Source: Lachnospiraceae bacterium UBA3310
GTDB taxonomy: Bacteria; Bacillota; Clostridia; Lachnospirales; Lachnospiraceae
Reading direction: 5' to 3'
NCBI GenBank assembly: GCA_002361355.1
Contig: DESQ01000002.1
Coordinates: forward strand, 1-26,235
DNA: 26,235 nucleotides
How positions within the stretch are numbered: the first letter of the stretch is position 1; each line of letters starts with the position of its first letter. Under the pieces are notes generated by a model. That model had not been told where the DNA came from. It was given only the letters and a program-made list of their open reading frames with translations, and did no database searches. The position numbers and the translations under genes were made by a program. Positions 1 to 7,274 of this stretch are shown piece after piece.

Positions 1-167
1 GGAAAGTCGGATTGCAATTGAGCACGATTAAATGTATAGCTTTCTTTCACCACAAAAATCTGTCCATTTATAACATACCGTCTTTAGAAATTCTATTCTT
101 TTTCCGAAATAAATGATAACAATGCAAAGAACATAATGAAAACGGGACAGAAAGGCGGTTATCGTTT
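1..167. other. Left-edge non-coding stretch
   Basis: This stretch precedes the first gene. It is AT-rich and shows no convincing coding frame. I looked for a promoter for the gene at 168 and found only poor matches (for example a TTTAGA-like box near 92 with no good -10 at the right distance), so the transcription start of that gene is not resolved. The ribosome binding site AAAGGCGG lies about 9 nt upstream of the ATG at 168. Confidence 0.5.
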
Positions 168-764
168 ATGAATATTTCATGGAATCAGACAAGCGGCATT
201 CTGCGCAGAATGAGTTCCGGCGGTATGTTAAAGAGTACACAGGACAGATTGGAGCGGCAGGCACAGACGCAGAAGCAGGTGGACTTTTTTGAGAAGCAGA
301 AAGAAAATCTCAAGAATGTCACCTGTGAGAGCGTGGAGGAAATTGCTGAAAAGTTGAAATCCCTTCATTCCTATGAAGATCAGATTGCGGCTGTGAAGGC
401 GGCTTATAATAATGAGCAGATGTTCCATATTCTGGACGAGTCCACGGAGCGCGGGGAAAAGATTGCAGAGGCAGTCGATAAGATGGCGCCCAAGACTCCC
501 GAGGAGAGACTGGAAGAACTGGTTGAGGAAGCACTCGGCGTTGAAGACGGCGGCGAGCTTGAAGAGATCATGGACGAGATCGAGGAAGCCGCGGAGGAAA
601 TGACGGAAGAAGTGATGGAACAGGCGACTGAGGAGCTGGAAGAGGCACTGCCTGAGAACGCGGAGGTGTCAGCGGAGGAGGTCGCTGAGGCGTCGGCCGC
701 GGCGGAGGCAGCACAGAAAGAAGCACTGCCTGAAGGGTATCTGCCATTTGACGTAAGATTGTAA
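168..764 (+). CDS. Acidic Glu/Ala-rich hypothetical protein
   Basis: The function is unknown; I do not recognise the family. The 198-residue product has no signal peptide and no membrane segment. The first ~110 residues are mixed-charge and probably helical, with Gln/Lys/Glu-rich stretches that could form a coiled coil. From about residue 110 to 185 the protein is dominated by Glu and Ala, with runs such as EEAAEEMTEEVMEQATEELEE, and is strongly acidic. It ends with a short non-acidic tail (LPFDVRL) that may be the conserved part. The ATG at 168 has an AAAGGCGG ribosome binding site upstream. The gene stands alone, closed by a terminator at 791-825 and facing the ABC-F gene. The acidic tail is low-complexity, so similarity searches with it may mislead. 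Confidence 0.75.
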   Translation: MNISWNQTSGILRRMSSGGMLKSTQDRLERQAQTQKQVDFFEKQKENLKNVTCESVEEIAEKLKSLHSYEDQIAAVKAAYNNEQMFHILDESTERGEKIAEAVDKMAPKTPEERLEELVEEALGVEDGGELEEIMDEIEEAAEEMTEEVMEQATEELEEALPENAEVSAEEVAEASAAAEAAQKEALPEGYLPFDVRL

Positions 765-790
765 GTAATGCTGCACAGATAAAGCGTAGG

Positions 791-825
791 AAAAGAAGCC
801 ACAGTTTATGATGTGGCTTCTTTTT
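791..825. terminator. Bidirectional intrinsic terminator
   Basis: The arms AAAAGAAGCCACA and TGTGGCTTCTTTTT form a stem of about 12 bp around a short AT-rich loop. A T-run follows on the plus strand, and the A-rich left arm gives a T-run on the minus strand. It lies between the convergent hypothetical gene and the ABC-F gene and can serve both. Confidence 0.85.
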
Positions 826-845
826 GGATGTTCTCGAAGGAAACA

Positions 846-2360
846 CTATAAGGTAACTGTTCCTGTCGCTATTTTTTCCCGAAACCGCACATCATGTTCC
901 ACGAAGAGAAGCGTCGGCCGGTATTCCAAAAGTAGTTTTTCGATCTGCATTCTGGAGAACACGTCGATATAGTTTAACGGTTCATCCCAGATGTAGAGAT
1001 GGGCAGGCACAAGCAGGCTAGCCGCAAGGAGCACTTTTTTCTTTTGCCCCTCCGAGTAGTTTTCCATGTTTTTTGAAAACTGTACCCGCTCAAAATCAAG
1101 CTGTCTTAAGAGGGAACAGAACAGCGTGTGATCCAGATGCCGTTTGGTACAAAAAGCGGGAATAGAGCCTTTCAGTCCGGCGGTATCCTGATTGATATAG
1201 GAAATGATAAGCTCGGAAGCGGTTTCACAGACGCCGGTTTCCGAAACCGGCAGGGTGTCACTGCTGACGCCGGCTTTTTTTAATATCATTTTAATAAGCG
1301 TGGACTTTCCGCAGCCGTTTTTCCCGTGCAGGGCAATGCGGTCGCCCTGCCGGATGCTGCATGTTAAACCGGCAAATACAGGATGCGCCGCGCCTTCATA
1401 CTGTACGCTGTAATCTCTGATAGCTACAAGAGTTTCTTTGTGGTGGGAGAGGGGCGCAAGTTTTAAATCAACGGTCTTTTCCAGATCTTTCAGAAGACCT
1501 TCTTTTTCTCCGATTTCCCGGTCGATTCTCTTCGCCATCTGTGTAACCCGGCTCTGCATCTTCTTTGTCTTTGCGCCGATATATGCCCTTGTAGCATGTT
1601 CTTTTAAGGGGTCGAAACCTATTTTGGTACTTTCATTTTTATTTGCCCAATCCGCCGTGCGTTTCGCGGCTTTTTTCAGCTTTTGGATCTCCTGGAGATG
1701 CTTTTCGTTTTCCGCTATGTCAAACTGGTCTTTTCGTTGTTTGTTTTCCCACCAGCTTGAAAAAGTACCGCTCTGCACTTCGATTGTCTGTCGGTTCAAC
1801 ACCAGCACATGGTCGGTACAGGCATCTAACAGATCCCGGTCGTGAGACACCAGAATAAAGCCCCTCTTAGAAGAAAGATAGCTTTTTACCAGCTCTCTTG
1901 CATCACAGTCCAGGTGGTTTGTGGGTTCGTCAATGAGCAGAAAATCATTTTCACCGGAAAATAAAACTGCCAGCAGGATTTTGGTCTGCTCTCCGAAACT
2001 CAGTGTCCGATAGGGACGGTACAGGATTTCTGCGTTTTCATTAAGCTGGGCCAGCTCGCAGATGACACGCCATTCCTCACAGCCTGCTTTGAGATCTCCG
2101 ATAAAAGCAGATGCGGGAAGCTGTGCCTGCGTTTTTGTAACGGCATAGGGAAAGTAATCAAATACGGCGTTTTTGGTGATAGAGCCCTGATAGCTGTATT
2201 TTCCCAGAAGTAAACGTAAGAAGGTTGTCTTACCCTTTCCGTTGCGGCCGATAAAACCCAGCTTCCAATCGGTGTCGATGGAGAAGGACACATTCTCGAA
2301 GATGGAATCAAAGCTGCCTTCATAGGAAAAGGTCAGATTATTTACGCTGATTTGTGACAT
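846..2360 (-). CDS. Lsa/CplR-like ABC-F ribosome protection ATPase
   Basis: A cytosolic ABC-F protein with two fused nucleotide-binding domains and no membrane segment, 504 residues. Antibiotic-resistance ABC-F proteins bind the ribosomal E site and dislodge drugs such as lincosamides, pleuromutilins and streptogramin A. NBD1 has Walker A GRNGKGKTT (residues 38-46), signature LSFGEQT (120-126) and Walker B LLIDEP followed by TNHLD. A charged helical linker covers roughly residues 210-320. NBD2 has Walker A GKNGCGKST, signature YSEGQKKK and Walker B LYIWDEPLNYID. Both catalytic Glu residues are present. From memory, the linker and the DEPLNYID region resemble Enterococcus Lsa(A) and clostridial CplR; the exact drug range cannot be read from sequence. 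I chose the ATG at 2360 because AAAGGAGG lies 7 nt upstream. A longer frame from a TTG at 2444 would run through a terminator hairpin. The leader suggests drug-inducible expression. Confidence 0.9.
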   Translation of the reverse strand: MSQISVNNLTFSYEGSFDSIFENVSFSIDTDWKLGFIGRNGKGKTTFLRLLLGKYSYQGSITKNAVFDYFPYAVTKTQAQLPASAFIGDLKAGCEEWRVICELAQLNENAEILYRPYRTLSFGEQTKILLAVLFSGENDFLLIDEPTNHLDCDARELVKSYLSSKRGFILVSHDRDLLDACTDHVLVLNRQTIEVQSGTFSSWWENKQRKDQFDIAENEKHLQEIQKLKKAAKRTADWANKNESTKIGFDPLKEHATRAYIGAKTKKMQSRVTQMAKRIDREIGEKEGLLKDLEKTVDLKLAPLSHHKETLVAIRDYSVQYEGAAHPVFAGLTCSIRQGDRIALHGKNGCGKSTLIKMILKKAGVSSDTLPVSETGVCETASELIISYINQDTAGLKGSIPAFCTKRHLDHTLFCSLLRQLDFERVQFSKNMENYSEGQKKKVLLAASLLVPAHLYIWDEPLNYIDVFSRMQIEKLLLEYRPTLLFVEHDVRFREKIATGTVTL

Positions 2361-2420
2361 GGATATGCCTCCTTTCTGCGGTTTTCTTATAAACAGGGAG
2401 AAAAGGTCATTCCTGTAAAT

Positions 2421-2451
2421 AAAAAAAGAACCGTCCGCCGCCAAACAGTTC
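2421..2451 (-). terminator. Leader terminator 2 ahead of ABC-F gene
   Basis: On the minus strand the arms GAACTGTTT and GGACGGTTC form a 9-bp stem (with G-U pairs) around GGCGGC, followed by seven T residues. It lies about 60 nt upstream of the ABC-F start, downstream of the only visible promoter, so it must be conditional. Confidence 0.8.
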
Positions 2452-2453
2452 CA

Positions 2454-2459
2454 TTACAT
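2454..2459 (-). CDS. Start-stop element ATG-TAA in leader
   Basis: An ATG followed at once by TAA, with a perfect AGGAGG ribosome binding site 7 nt upstream. An ATG overlapping the stop (TAATG) opens a second frame of 15 codons (2407-2454) running through terminator 2, with a less favourable 12-nt spacing. A ribosome parked on the start-stop would cover the 5' arm of terminator 2. The SD is part of segment C, which can pair with segment B. Whether any of this is translated is unknown. Confidence 0.4.
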   Translation of the reverse strand: M

Positions 2460-2516
2460 ACTCTAACCTCCTATGGGAGTGATGCCGTAGGTATCAACGG
2501 CAAAAATGATGCACAC

Positions 2517-2640
2517 AAAAAGAGAGGTTAGAGAACATAATCCACTTTTGGCGACATGAAAAACAGTGTGGGAAGATGATCCCCACTGCAAAAACATCAT
2601 GTAATCAAAAGCAGATTATCTCTTCATCCTTTCACCTCTC
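2517..2640 (-). terminator. Leader terminator-like long stem 1 (A:B pairing)
   Basis: On the minus strand GAGAGGT (2640-2634) pairs with ACCTCTC (2528-2522). AGAG pairs with CTCT and ATAATC with GATTAT further inside, with bulges. The closing stem is followed by five T residues (2521-2517). The SD of the upstream ORF lies in the 5' arm. The large enclosed loop and short T-run make it a weaker terminator than the one at 2421-2451. Confidence 0.5.
2616..2627 (-). CDS. Three-codon upstream ORF (MKR)
   Basis: ATG AAG AGA TAA, with the SD GAGAGGTGA placed 7 nt before the ATG when measured from GAGAGG. It is the first possible ORF after the predicted transcription start. Its SD lies in the 5' arm of the long A:B stem, so translation and that stem exclude each other. 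Very short upstream ORFs are known in ABC-F leaders such as Listeria lmo0919. Translation here is inferred, not shown. Confidence 0.5.
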   Translation of the reverse strand: MKR

Positions 2641-2656
2641 TCTGTAAGATACGGTT

Positions 2657-2685
2657 ATTCTAGCACTGCGCTTCTTTTTTGTCAA
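2657..2685 (-). promoter_or_regulatory. Promoter of ABC-F leader
   Basis: TTGACA (2685-2680) and TAGAAT (2662-2657) on the minus strand, with a 17-bp spacer. The -35 box is consensus. It is back to back with the cupin promoter, their -35 boxes 20 bp apart. Confidence 0.85.
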
Positions 2686-2705
2686 ACATGTTTTATACAT
2701 AAGAG

Positions 2706-2734
2706 TTGAGATTATGCGGATGAATGTATATAAT
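2706..2734 (+). promoter_or_regulatory. Promoter of cupin-MATE-pepP-aldolase unit
   Basis: TTGAGA (2706-2711) and TATAAT (2729-2734) with a 17-bp spacer. It gives a 5' UTR of about 50 nt before the cupin start. No later promoter was seen in the short gaps up to 6425. Confidence 0.8.
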
Positions 2735-2793
2735 AATCTGAGTAGGAAGTAAAAACGATTGGTAAAAAATAAAAAAACAGAAGGAGAAATAAC

Positions 2794-3123
2794 ATGATTC
2801 TGAATTTTAAAGAAATCGGGGAACAAGTTATCCCCAATTTTAAAGGCGGGGAGAAAAATTTTAAAACCCACATGTACGCGGACGAAGCGTGCAAAATCAT
2901 GCGGGCGTCTTTAGAGCCGGGAGCAACCATCGGCGTACATACCCATGAGACCAACAGCGAGATCATTTTCATGTTAAAAGGGACGGGTGTTGTCCTCTAC
3001 GATAACGGGCGTGAAATTTTGTCTGCCGGAGACTGCCATTATTGCCCGAAGGGACACAGCCACAGCCTGAGAAACGAGAGCGACGAGGCGATCGAGTTTT
3101 ATGCGGTTGTGCCGGAGCAATAG
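2794..3123 (+). CDS. Small single-domain cupin protein
   Basis: A 109-residue single cupin domain (Cupin_2 type), cytosolic, nearly the whole protein being the beta-barrel. Motif 1 has H49-x-H51-x4-E56 within GATIGVHTHETNSE, and motif 2 has P85-x-G87-x2-H90-x3-N94. The four usual metal ligands (H49, H51, E56, H90) are therefore present. Such stand-alone cupins may be sugar or small-molecule isomerases, dioxygenases or ligand sensors; substrate cannot be assigned. AGAAGGAG lies a few nt before the ATG. It is the first gene of the unit and is separated from the MATE gene by only 21 bp, so the two are probably co-transcribed. Confidence 0.88.
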   Translation: MILNFKEIGEQVIPNFKGGEKNFKTHMYADEACKIMRASLEPGATIGVHTHETNSEIIFMLKGTGVVLYDNGREILSAGDCHYCPKGHSHSLRNESDEAIEFYAVVPEQ

Positions 3124-3144
3124 ATTGAGAGGAAATACGACAGG

Positions 3145-4548
3145 ATGAAAACCACGACACAAAAAAAGTTTACAGTAGATCTGCTCCATGGGCCGATTTT
3201 GAAATCCATATTGCTCTTTGCGATTCCGCTTTTTTTCTCCAGTGTGTTTCAGCAGCTTTATAATACCATGGATACGGTTATTATTGGACATACGCTGGGG
3301 GAGGAGGCGTTGGCGGCTATGGGTGCGGCAGGGGCGGTCTATGACCTTCTGACGGGCTTTTCTTTCGGGATCGGAAACGGTCTGGCCATTGTGACAGCCA
3401 GAAGCTACGGAAGCGGAGACAGGGAGTATTTGAAACGATCTGTGGCGGCTTCTATTGTGATCGGTATCTGCGTCACGGCGGTGATCACGGTGGCGGTGCG
3501 CTTTATTCTTTATCCCTTTTTGGAAATCCTGAATACGCCTGCGGAGATTATTGATCAGGCCTATGCGTATATTTCCACGATCACGCTGTTTATGGGTGTT
3601 ATGTTTGCCTATAACCTCTGTGCGGGTCTTTTGCGGGCCATCGGAAACAGCGTGATGCCGTTAGTCTTTCTGATTTTGTCCTCGCTGTTAAACATTGTGC
3701 TTGATCTTTTTTTTATCATGCAGCTTTCCATGGGCGTGCGGGGCGCGGCGGTTGCTACCGTGATCGCCCAGGGCGTGTCGGTGATTGCCTGTCTGGTTTA
3801 TATTGGGAGAAAGGCAGACATACTAATTCCTAAAAGGGAACATTTTGTCCGGGACAGGGCGCTGTACCGGGAAATGCTGGCGCAGGGATTTTCCATGGCT
3901 TTCATGAGCTGCATTGTCAATGCGGGAACAGCCATTTTACAGTCCGGCATCAACAGTCTGGGCTATCTGGTGATTGCGGGGCATGTGGCGGCCAGAAAGC
4001 TATATATGTTCCTGATGATGCCTTTTGTGGCGCTGAGTCAGACGAGCAGCACCTTTGTATCCCAGAACTTCGGCGCAGGACAGATGGGACGGATTCGCAA
4101 AGAGGTGAAATACGTATATCTGTGCGGCATAGCGCTTGCCATGATGATTTCGCTCTTTGTGTTTCCCATGGCGCCCACCATGGTGAGGCTGCTGTCCGGC
4201 TCCTCGGAGGCGGTGGTTTTACAAAACGGATCGCTGTATCTGAGAGTGGTTTCGCCCTGTCTGGCGATATTGGCTCTGCTAAACCCCACCAGAATGGCAT
4301 TACAGAGCATCGGGCAGAAAATCCTGCCCATTATTTCCAGCGTGATCGAGCTGATCGGCAAATGTCTGTTTGTGGTGCTTTTGATCCCGCGGTTTCAGTA
4401 TATGGCAGTGATCTTTTGCGAACCGGTGATCTGGTTGTTTATGGATGCGGAACTTTTGTGGGCCTTTTGGAGCAATCCGAAGGTGCGCGTCGGAAATAGG
4501 GAGGAAGTGCCCGGGGAAAATTGGGAAAATCGGTCAGAGAGAGGTTGA
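3145..4548 (+). CDS. MATE family multidrug/cation efflux transporter
   Basis: A polytopic membrane protein of 467 residues, the usual MATE length, with about twelve hydrophobic segments. MATE proteins use Na+ or H+ gradients to export cationic drugs or metabolites. The N-terminal lobe starts FAIPLFFSSVFQQLYNTMD, followed by the typical IIGHTLGEEALAAMG loop. The C-terminal lobe repeats the pattern from about residue 240 (AQGFSMAFMSCIVNAGTAI and VAARKLYMFLMMPF). The tail after the last membrane segment is charged. GAGAGGA lies upstream of the ATG. It is 21 bp behind the cupin gene and 23 bp ahead of the aminopeptidase gene. The position next to an ABC-F resistance gene is suggestive but the two are divergently transcribed. 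The substrate is unknown. Confidence 0.93.
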   Translation: MKTTTQKKFTVDLLHGPILKSILLFAIPLFFSSVFQQLYNTMDTVIIGHTLGEEALAAMGAAGAVYDLLTGFSFGIGNGLAIVTARSYGSGDREYLKRSVAASIVIGICVTAVITVAVRFILYPFLEILNTPAEIIDQAYAYISTITLFMGVMFAYNLCAGLLRAIGNSVMPLVFLILSSLLNIVLDLFFIMQLSMGVRGAAVATVIAQGVSVIACLVYIGRKADILIPKREHFVRDRALYREMLAQGFSMAFMSCIVNAGTAILQSGINSLGYLVIAGHVAARKLYMFLMMPFVALSQTSSTFVSQNFGAGQMGRIRKEVKYVYLCGIALAMMISLFVFPMAPTMVRLLSGSSEAVVLQNGSLYLRVVSPCLAILALLNPTRMALQSIGQKILPIISSVIELIGKCLFVVLLIPRFQYMAVIFCEPVIWLFMDAELLWAFWSNPKVRVGNREEVPGENWENRSERG

Positions 4549-4571
4549 TCGGAAAGGAATAAGGACTCGTT

Positions 4572-6383
4572 ATGGAAAAAGAGGGCGCGATTACAGAGAG
4601 ATTACGTGCGCTTCGCGAAGAGATGCGCCGCCGTAAACTTACGGCTTATATCGTTCCCACGGATGACTTTCACAGTTCGGAATATGTGGGTGATTATTTT
4701 AAGGCAAGAGAATATCTCTCCGGGTTTACGGGCTCTGCGGGAACGTTTCTGGTAGAAACTGACCGGGCGGCGCTGTGGACGGATGGCAGATATTTTTTAC
4801 AGGCGCAGGAACAGCTTGCGAGCAGTGGTATCACCCTCATGAAAAGTGGACAGCCGGGCGTACCCAGCATGTTGGATTATCTGGGGGAAAAACTGGTTGA
4901 TGGGGATGTGATCGGTTTTGACGGGCGTTGTGTGACGGGCGCCTTTGTAGAAAAGTTAAAAGAAACAACGGCGAAAAAAAAGATTGCCTTCTATGGGGAA
5001 GAGGATCTGGCGGGTCTGGTTTGGAAGGACAGGCCGCCTCTTTCGGCGGAGCCTGTGTGGGAGCTTTCGGCGGAGGATGTGGGACTCTCCAGAGAGGAAA
5101 AGTTCGCGAAGGTGCGGGAAAAAATGGCAAAGAAGGGGGCAGACGCTTTTTTAACCACGGAGCTTTCCGAGATTGCATGGCTTCTCAATTTACGGGGAAA
5201 TGATGTAACACACACACCGGTTTTTCTCGCCTATCTGCTGTTGGCAAGAGACGGTGTAGTGTTGTGTGCGCAGAAGGATGCTTTTTCGCAGAAAATCCGG
5301 GAGAAACTGGAGGGTGCGGGGGTGTGCCTGCATCCTTATGAGAGCATAGAGGAGCAGGTGGCTTTGCTGCCAGCAGGGACGAGGCTTTTGGCGGATGAGA
5401 GAAAGGTCAACTACAGGCTTTTGCAGGCCATTCCAAAAGGCGTGGAGCGAGTGAGCGGAGAAAGTCCCATCGAGCTTTTAAAGGCGGTTAAAACGCCCCG
5501 GGAGATTGCAAATATACGGTCGGCACATGTGAAGGACGGGGTGGCGGTGACCAGATTTGTGCACTGGCTCAAAACCCGTGTGGGGCAGGAAACGGTCACG
5601 GAAATCAGAGCGGCTGCTAAATTGGAAGAATTTCGGTCTGAGACGGAAGGGTATCTCGGGCCAAGCTTTGACCCGATCATCGCTTACGGGGCTCACGGAG
5701 CCATTGTGCATTACGAGGCGGTGCCGGAGACCGATGCAGTTTTAGAACCCCGGGGACTTTGCCTTGCCGATACGGGCGGGCACTATAAAGAGGGCACGAC
5801 AGATATTACCAGAACCATCGTTCTGGGGGAAGTGACAGCGGAGGAAAGGAAAGCCTATACATTGGTGTTGAAAGGGCATCTGCGGCTGGGAGCGGCAAAA
5901 TTTTTGCAGGGTGTCTGCGGGCAGAATCTGGATGTGCTGGCGAGAGAGCCACTCTGGCGGGAAGGGCTGGATTATCGCCATGGCACGGGACACGGCGTTG
6001 GTTTCCTTTTGAGCGTACATGAAGGCCCTCAGAGTTTCCGCTGGCGTATCTCTAAAGAGGCGGCCTGCGTGCCACTGGAGGAGGGGATGATCCTCTCCAA
6101 CGAGCCAGGATTCTATATGACGGGGAAATTTGGTATCCGTCATGAGAATCTGGTGCTTGTCAGAAAGGGAGAAAAGAACGACTACGGACAGTTTATGTAT
6201 CTGGAGCCGCTCACTATGGTGCCCTTCGATCGGGAAGCCATTGAAATGAGCCTGATGAACGGGGAGGAGATTTGTCTTCTTGACGCTTACCATCAAAAGG
6301 TTTATGAGACGATCGCTCCTTATCTTTCGGGAGAGGAGCTGGCGTGGCTGGAAAAAGCAACGGCGCCCCTGCGGGTGGAATGA
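4572..6383 (+). CDS. pepP: Xaa-Pro aminopeptidase, long M24B form
   Basis: A cytosolic metallopeptidase that removes the N-terminal residue from peptides with proline in second position. The 603-residue length fits the long aminopeptidase P form: two creatinase-like N-terminal domains (about 1-300), the M24 pita-bread catalytic domain (about 310-540) and a C-terminal extension. The five dinuclear metal ligands are visible: D400 (ADTGG), D411 (TTDITRT), H474 (HGTGHGVG), E511 (SNEPGFY) and E545 (LEPLT). RHGTGHGVGF and SVHEGPQ are typical of the family. It follows the MATE gene by 23 bp. The gene symbol is by family resemblance; substrate preference was not inferred beyond that. Confidence 0.93.
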   Translation: MEKEGAITERLRALREEMRRRKLTAYIVPTDDFHSSEYVGDYFKAREYLSGFTGSAGTFLVETDRAALWTDGRYFLQAQEQLASSGITLMKSGQPGVPSMLDYLGEKLVDGDVIGFDGRCVTGAFVEKLKETTAKKKIAFYGEEDLAGLVWKDRPPLSAEPVWELSAEDVGLSREEKFAKVREKMAKKGADAFLTTELSEIAWLLNLRGNDVTHTPVFLAYLLLARDGVVLCAQKDAFSQKIREKLEGAGVCLHPYESIEEQVALLPAGTRLLADERKVNYRLLQAIPKGVERVSGESPIELLKAVKTPREIANIRSAHVKDGVAVTRFVHWLKTRVGQETVTEIRAAAKLEEFRSETEGYLGPSFDPIIAYGAHGAIVHYEAVPETDAVLEPRGLCLADTGGHYKEGTTDITRTIVLGEVTAEERKAYTLVLKGHLRLGAAKFLQGVCGQNLDVLAREPLWREGLDYRHGTGHGVGFLLSVHEGPQSFRWRISKEAACVPLEEGMILSNEPGFYMTGKFGIRHENLVLVRKGEKNDYGQFMYLEPLTMVPFDREAIEMSLMNGEEICLLDAYHQKVYETIAPYLSGEELAWLEKATAPLRVE

Positions 6384-6424
6384 GAAACAACTGCACATGA
6401 AAAAACGGGAAGGAAGAGAAAAAC

Positions 6425-7069
6425 ATGCAGAATGAAATGACGGTTCGGGAGGAGATCTGCGAGATCGGCAGAAGGATGTATGGGCGGCGCATGGTGGCGG
6501 CAAACGACGGAAACATTTCCGTAAGGCTCTCCGATCAGGTGATTCTCTGTACACCCACCGGCGTTTCCAAGGGATTTATGAAGCCGGAACAGCTTTGTAA
6601 AATAGATCTTTCGGGAAAAGTGCTGGAAGCGGCAAACGGGTTTGGCCCTTCCTCGGAAGTAAAAATGCACCTTCGGGTATATCAGAAACGTTCGGATATC
6701 ATGGCGGTAGTGCATGCGCATCCGATTTTTGCCACCAGTTTTGCAGTGATGGGAAGGGCATTGGAAGTGCCTATTATGCCGGAGGTGATTGTGAATTTCG
6801 GGAAAGTGCCGCTTGCGGCCTACGGCACGCCCTCCACGACGGAAATTCCCGACGCCGTCGAACCATTTTTACAGGATTATCAGGCCATTCTTTTAGAGCA
6901 TCACGGCGCCCTTACCTGGGCAAAAGATTTGCAGTCAGCTTATATGAAAATGGAATCCGTAGAGTTTTACGCGGAGCTCCTTTATCGTACCGCACAGCTT
7001 GGCGGGCCGAGGGAACTGGATGCAGGGAAGCTGGAAAGATTATATCAGGTGATCGGTATGCAGAAGTAA
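6425..7069 (+). CDS. Class II (zinc) aldolase, FucA/AraD family
   Basis: A 214-residue cytosolic protein of the FucA/AraD family, which includes L-fuculose-1-phosphate aldolase, rhamnulose-1-phosphate aldolase and ribulose-5-phosphate 4-epimerase. NDGNISVRL (27-35) and PTGVSKG (44-50) make up the phosphate-binding region. Zinc ligands are H97 and H99 in HAHP and H160 in EHHGALTW. E78 corresponds to the catalytic Glu of E. coli FucA (E73), matching a constant offset of five residues. FucA-like aldolase activity (dihydroxyacetone phosphate plus lactaldehyde) is the best guess, but no fucose kinase or isomerase lies in the window. AAGGAAG precedes the ATG, 41 bp after pepP, and a terminator follows. 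Confidence 0.88.
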   Translation: MQNEMTVREEICEIGRRMYGRRMVAANDGNISVRLSDQVILCTPTGVSKGFMKPEQLCKIDLSGKVLEAANGFGPSSEVKMHLRVYQKRSDIMAVVHAHPIFATSFAVMGRALEVPIMPEVIVNFGKVPLAAYGTPSTTEIPDAVEPFLQDYQAILLEHHGALTWAKDLQSAYMKMESVEFYAELLYRTAQLGGPRELDAGKLERLYQVIGMQK

Positions 7070-7122
7070 AAGAGTAAAAAAGGGGATGAAAAAAGAATAG
7101 CTGCTATAGCGACAGTAAAATG

Positions 7123-7155
7123 GGAGCGGACTTTTCAGTCTGTTCCTGTTTTTTT
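7123..7155 (+). terminator. Intrinsic terminator after aldolase gene
   Basis: The arms GGAGCGGAC and GTCTGTTCC form a 9-bp stem with two G-U pairs around TTTTCA, followed by TG and seven T residues. It closes the cupin-to-aldolase unit. Confidence 0.75.
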
Positions 7156-7274
7156 ATATTTCCGAAAAAGGATGGGATTTTTTATAGGAATATGATATCA
7201 AATGTATGTAGGACGAAAAAGAGGACGCTCCAAAATCGTCCACAACCAACTGTGCGCACAGGAGGAATATTTTT
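7156..7274 (+). other. Leader of the sigma factor operon, promoter unresolved
   Basis: This gap must hold the promoter of the sigma factor operon, but I found no convincing -35/-10 pair. TATGAT at 7191-7196 lacks a partner at 17 bp. ECF sigma factors often drive their own promoters with a different consensus, which may be why. A perfect 12-bp palindrome CTGTGCGCACAG (7250-7261) abuts the SD GGAGG and could be an operator or a small hairpin. Confidence 0.35.

Larger units (their letters stand above)
2361..2650 (-). promoter_or_regulatory. ABC-F leader: candidate antibiotic-sensing attenuator
   Basis: About 290 nt of untranslated leader separate the predicted transcription start (near 2650) from the ABC-F ATG. 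On the minus strand it contains, in order: a 3-codon ORF (2616-2627); hairpin CAGTGGGG/CCCACACTG (about 2564-2590); a long-range stem closing on a T-run (terminator 1); hairpin GCCGT/ACGGC; an SD plus ATG-TAA (2454-2459); and terminator 2 (2421-2451). Segment B (2522-2533) can pair either with segment A around the upstream ORF (2614-2640) or, through a perfect 10-bp match at 2524-2533, with segment C at 2461-2470. No second promoter is visible after terminator 2, so expression must read through it. Conditional termination controlled by short upstream ORFs is established for several ABC-F genes (vmlR, lmo0919). That this leader works that way is inference. Confidence 0.75.

Noticed and set aside
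404..802. Ser-rich minus-strand frame of 132 codons
   Set aside because: It is the antisense of the Glu/Ala-rich gene; Ser/Ala repeats are what antisense reading of GAG/GCG codons gives, and there is no SD.
2361..2444. N-terminal extension of the ABC-F protein from a TTG at 2444
   Set aside because: It would translate through terminator 2 and its T-run, and a perfect SD sits 7 nt before the ATG at 2360, where family similarity begins.
5742..6554. Minus-strand frame of 270 codons
   Set aside because: It lies antisense to pepP and the aldolase gene, both with full motifs, and has no SD or recognisable domain.
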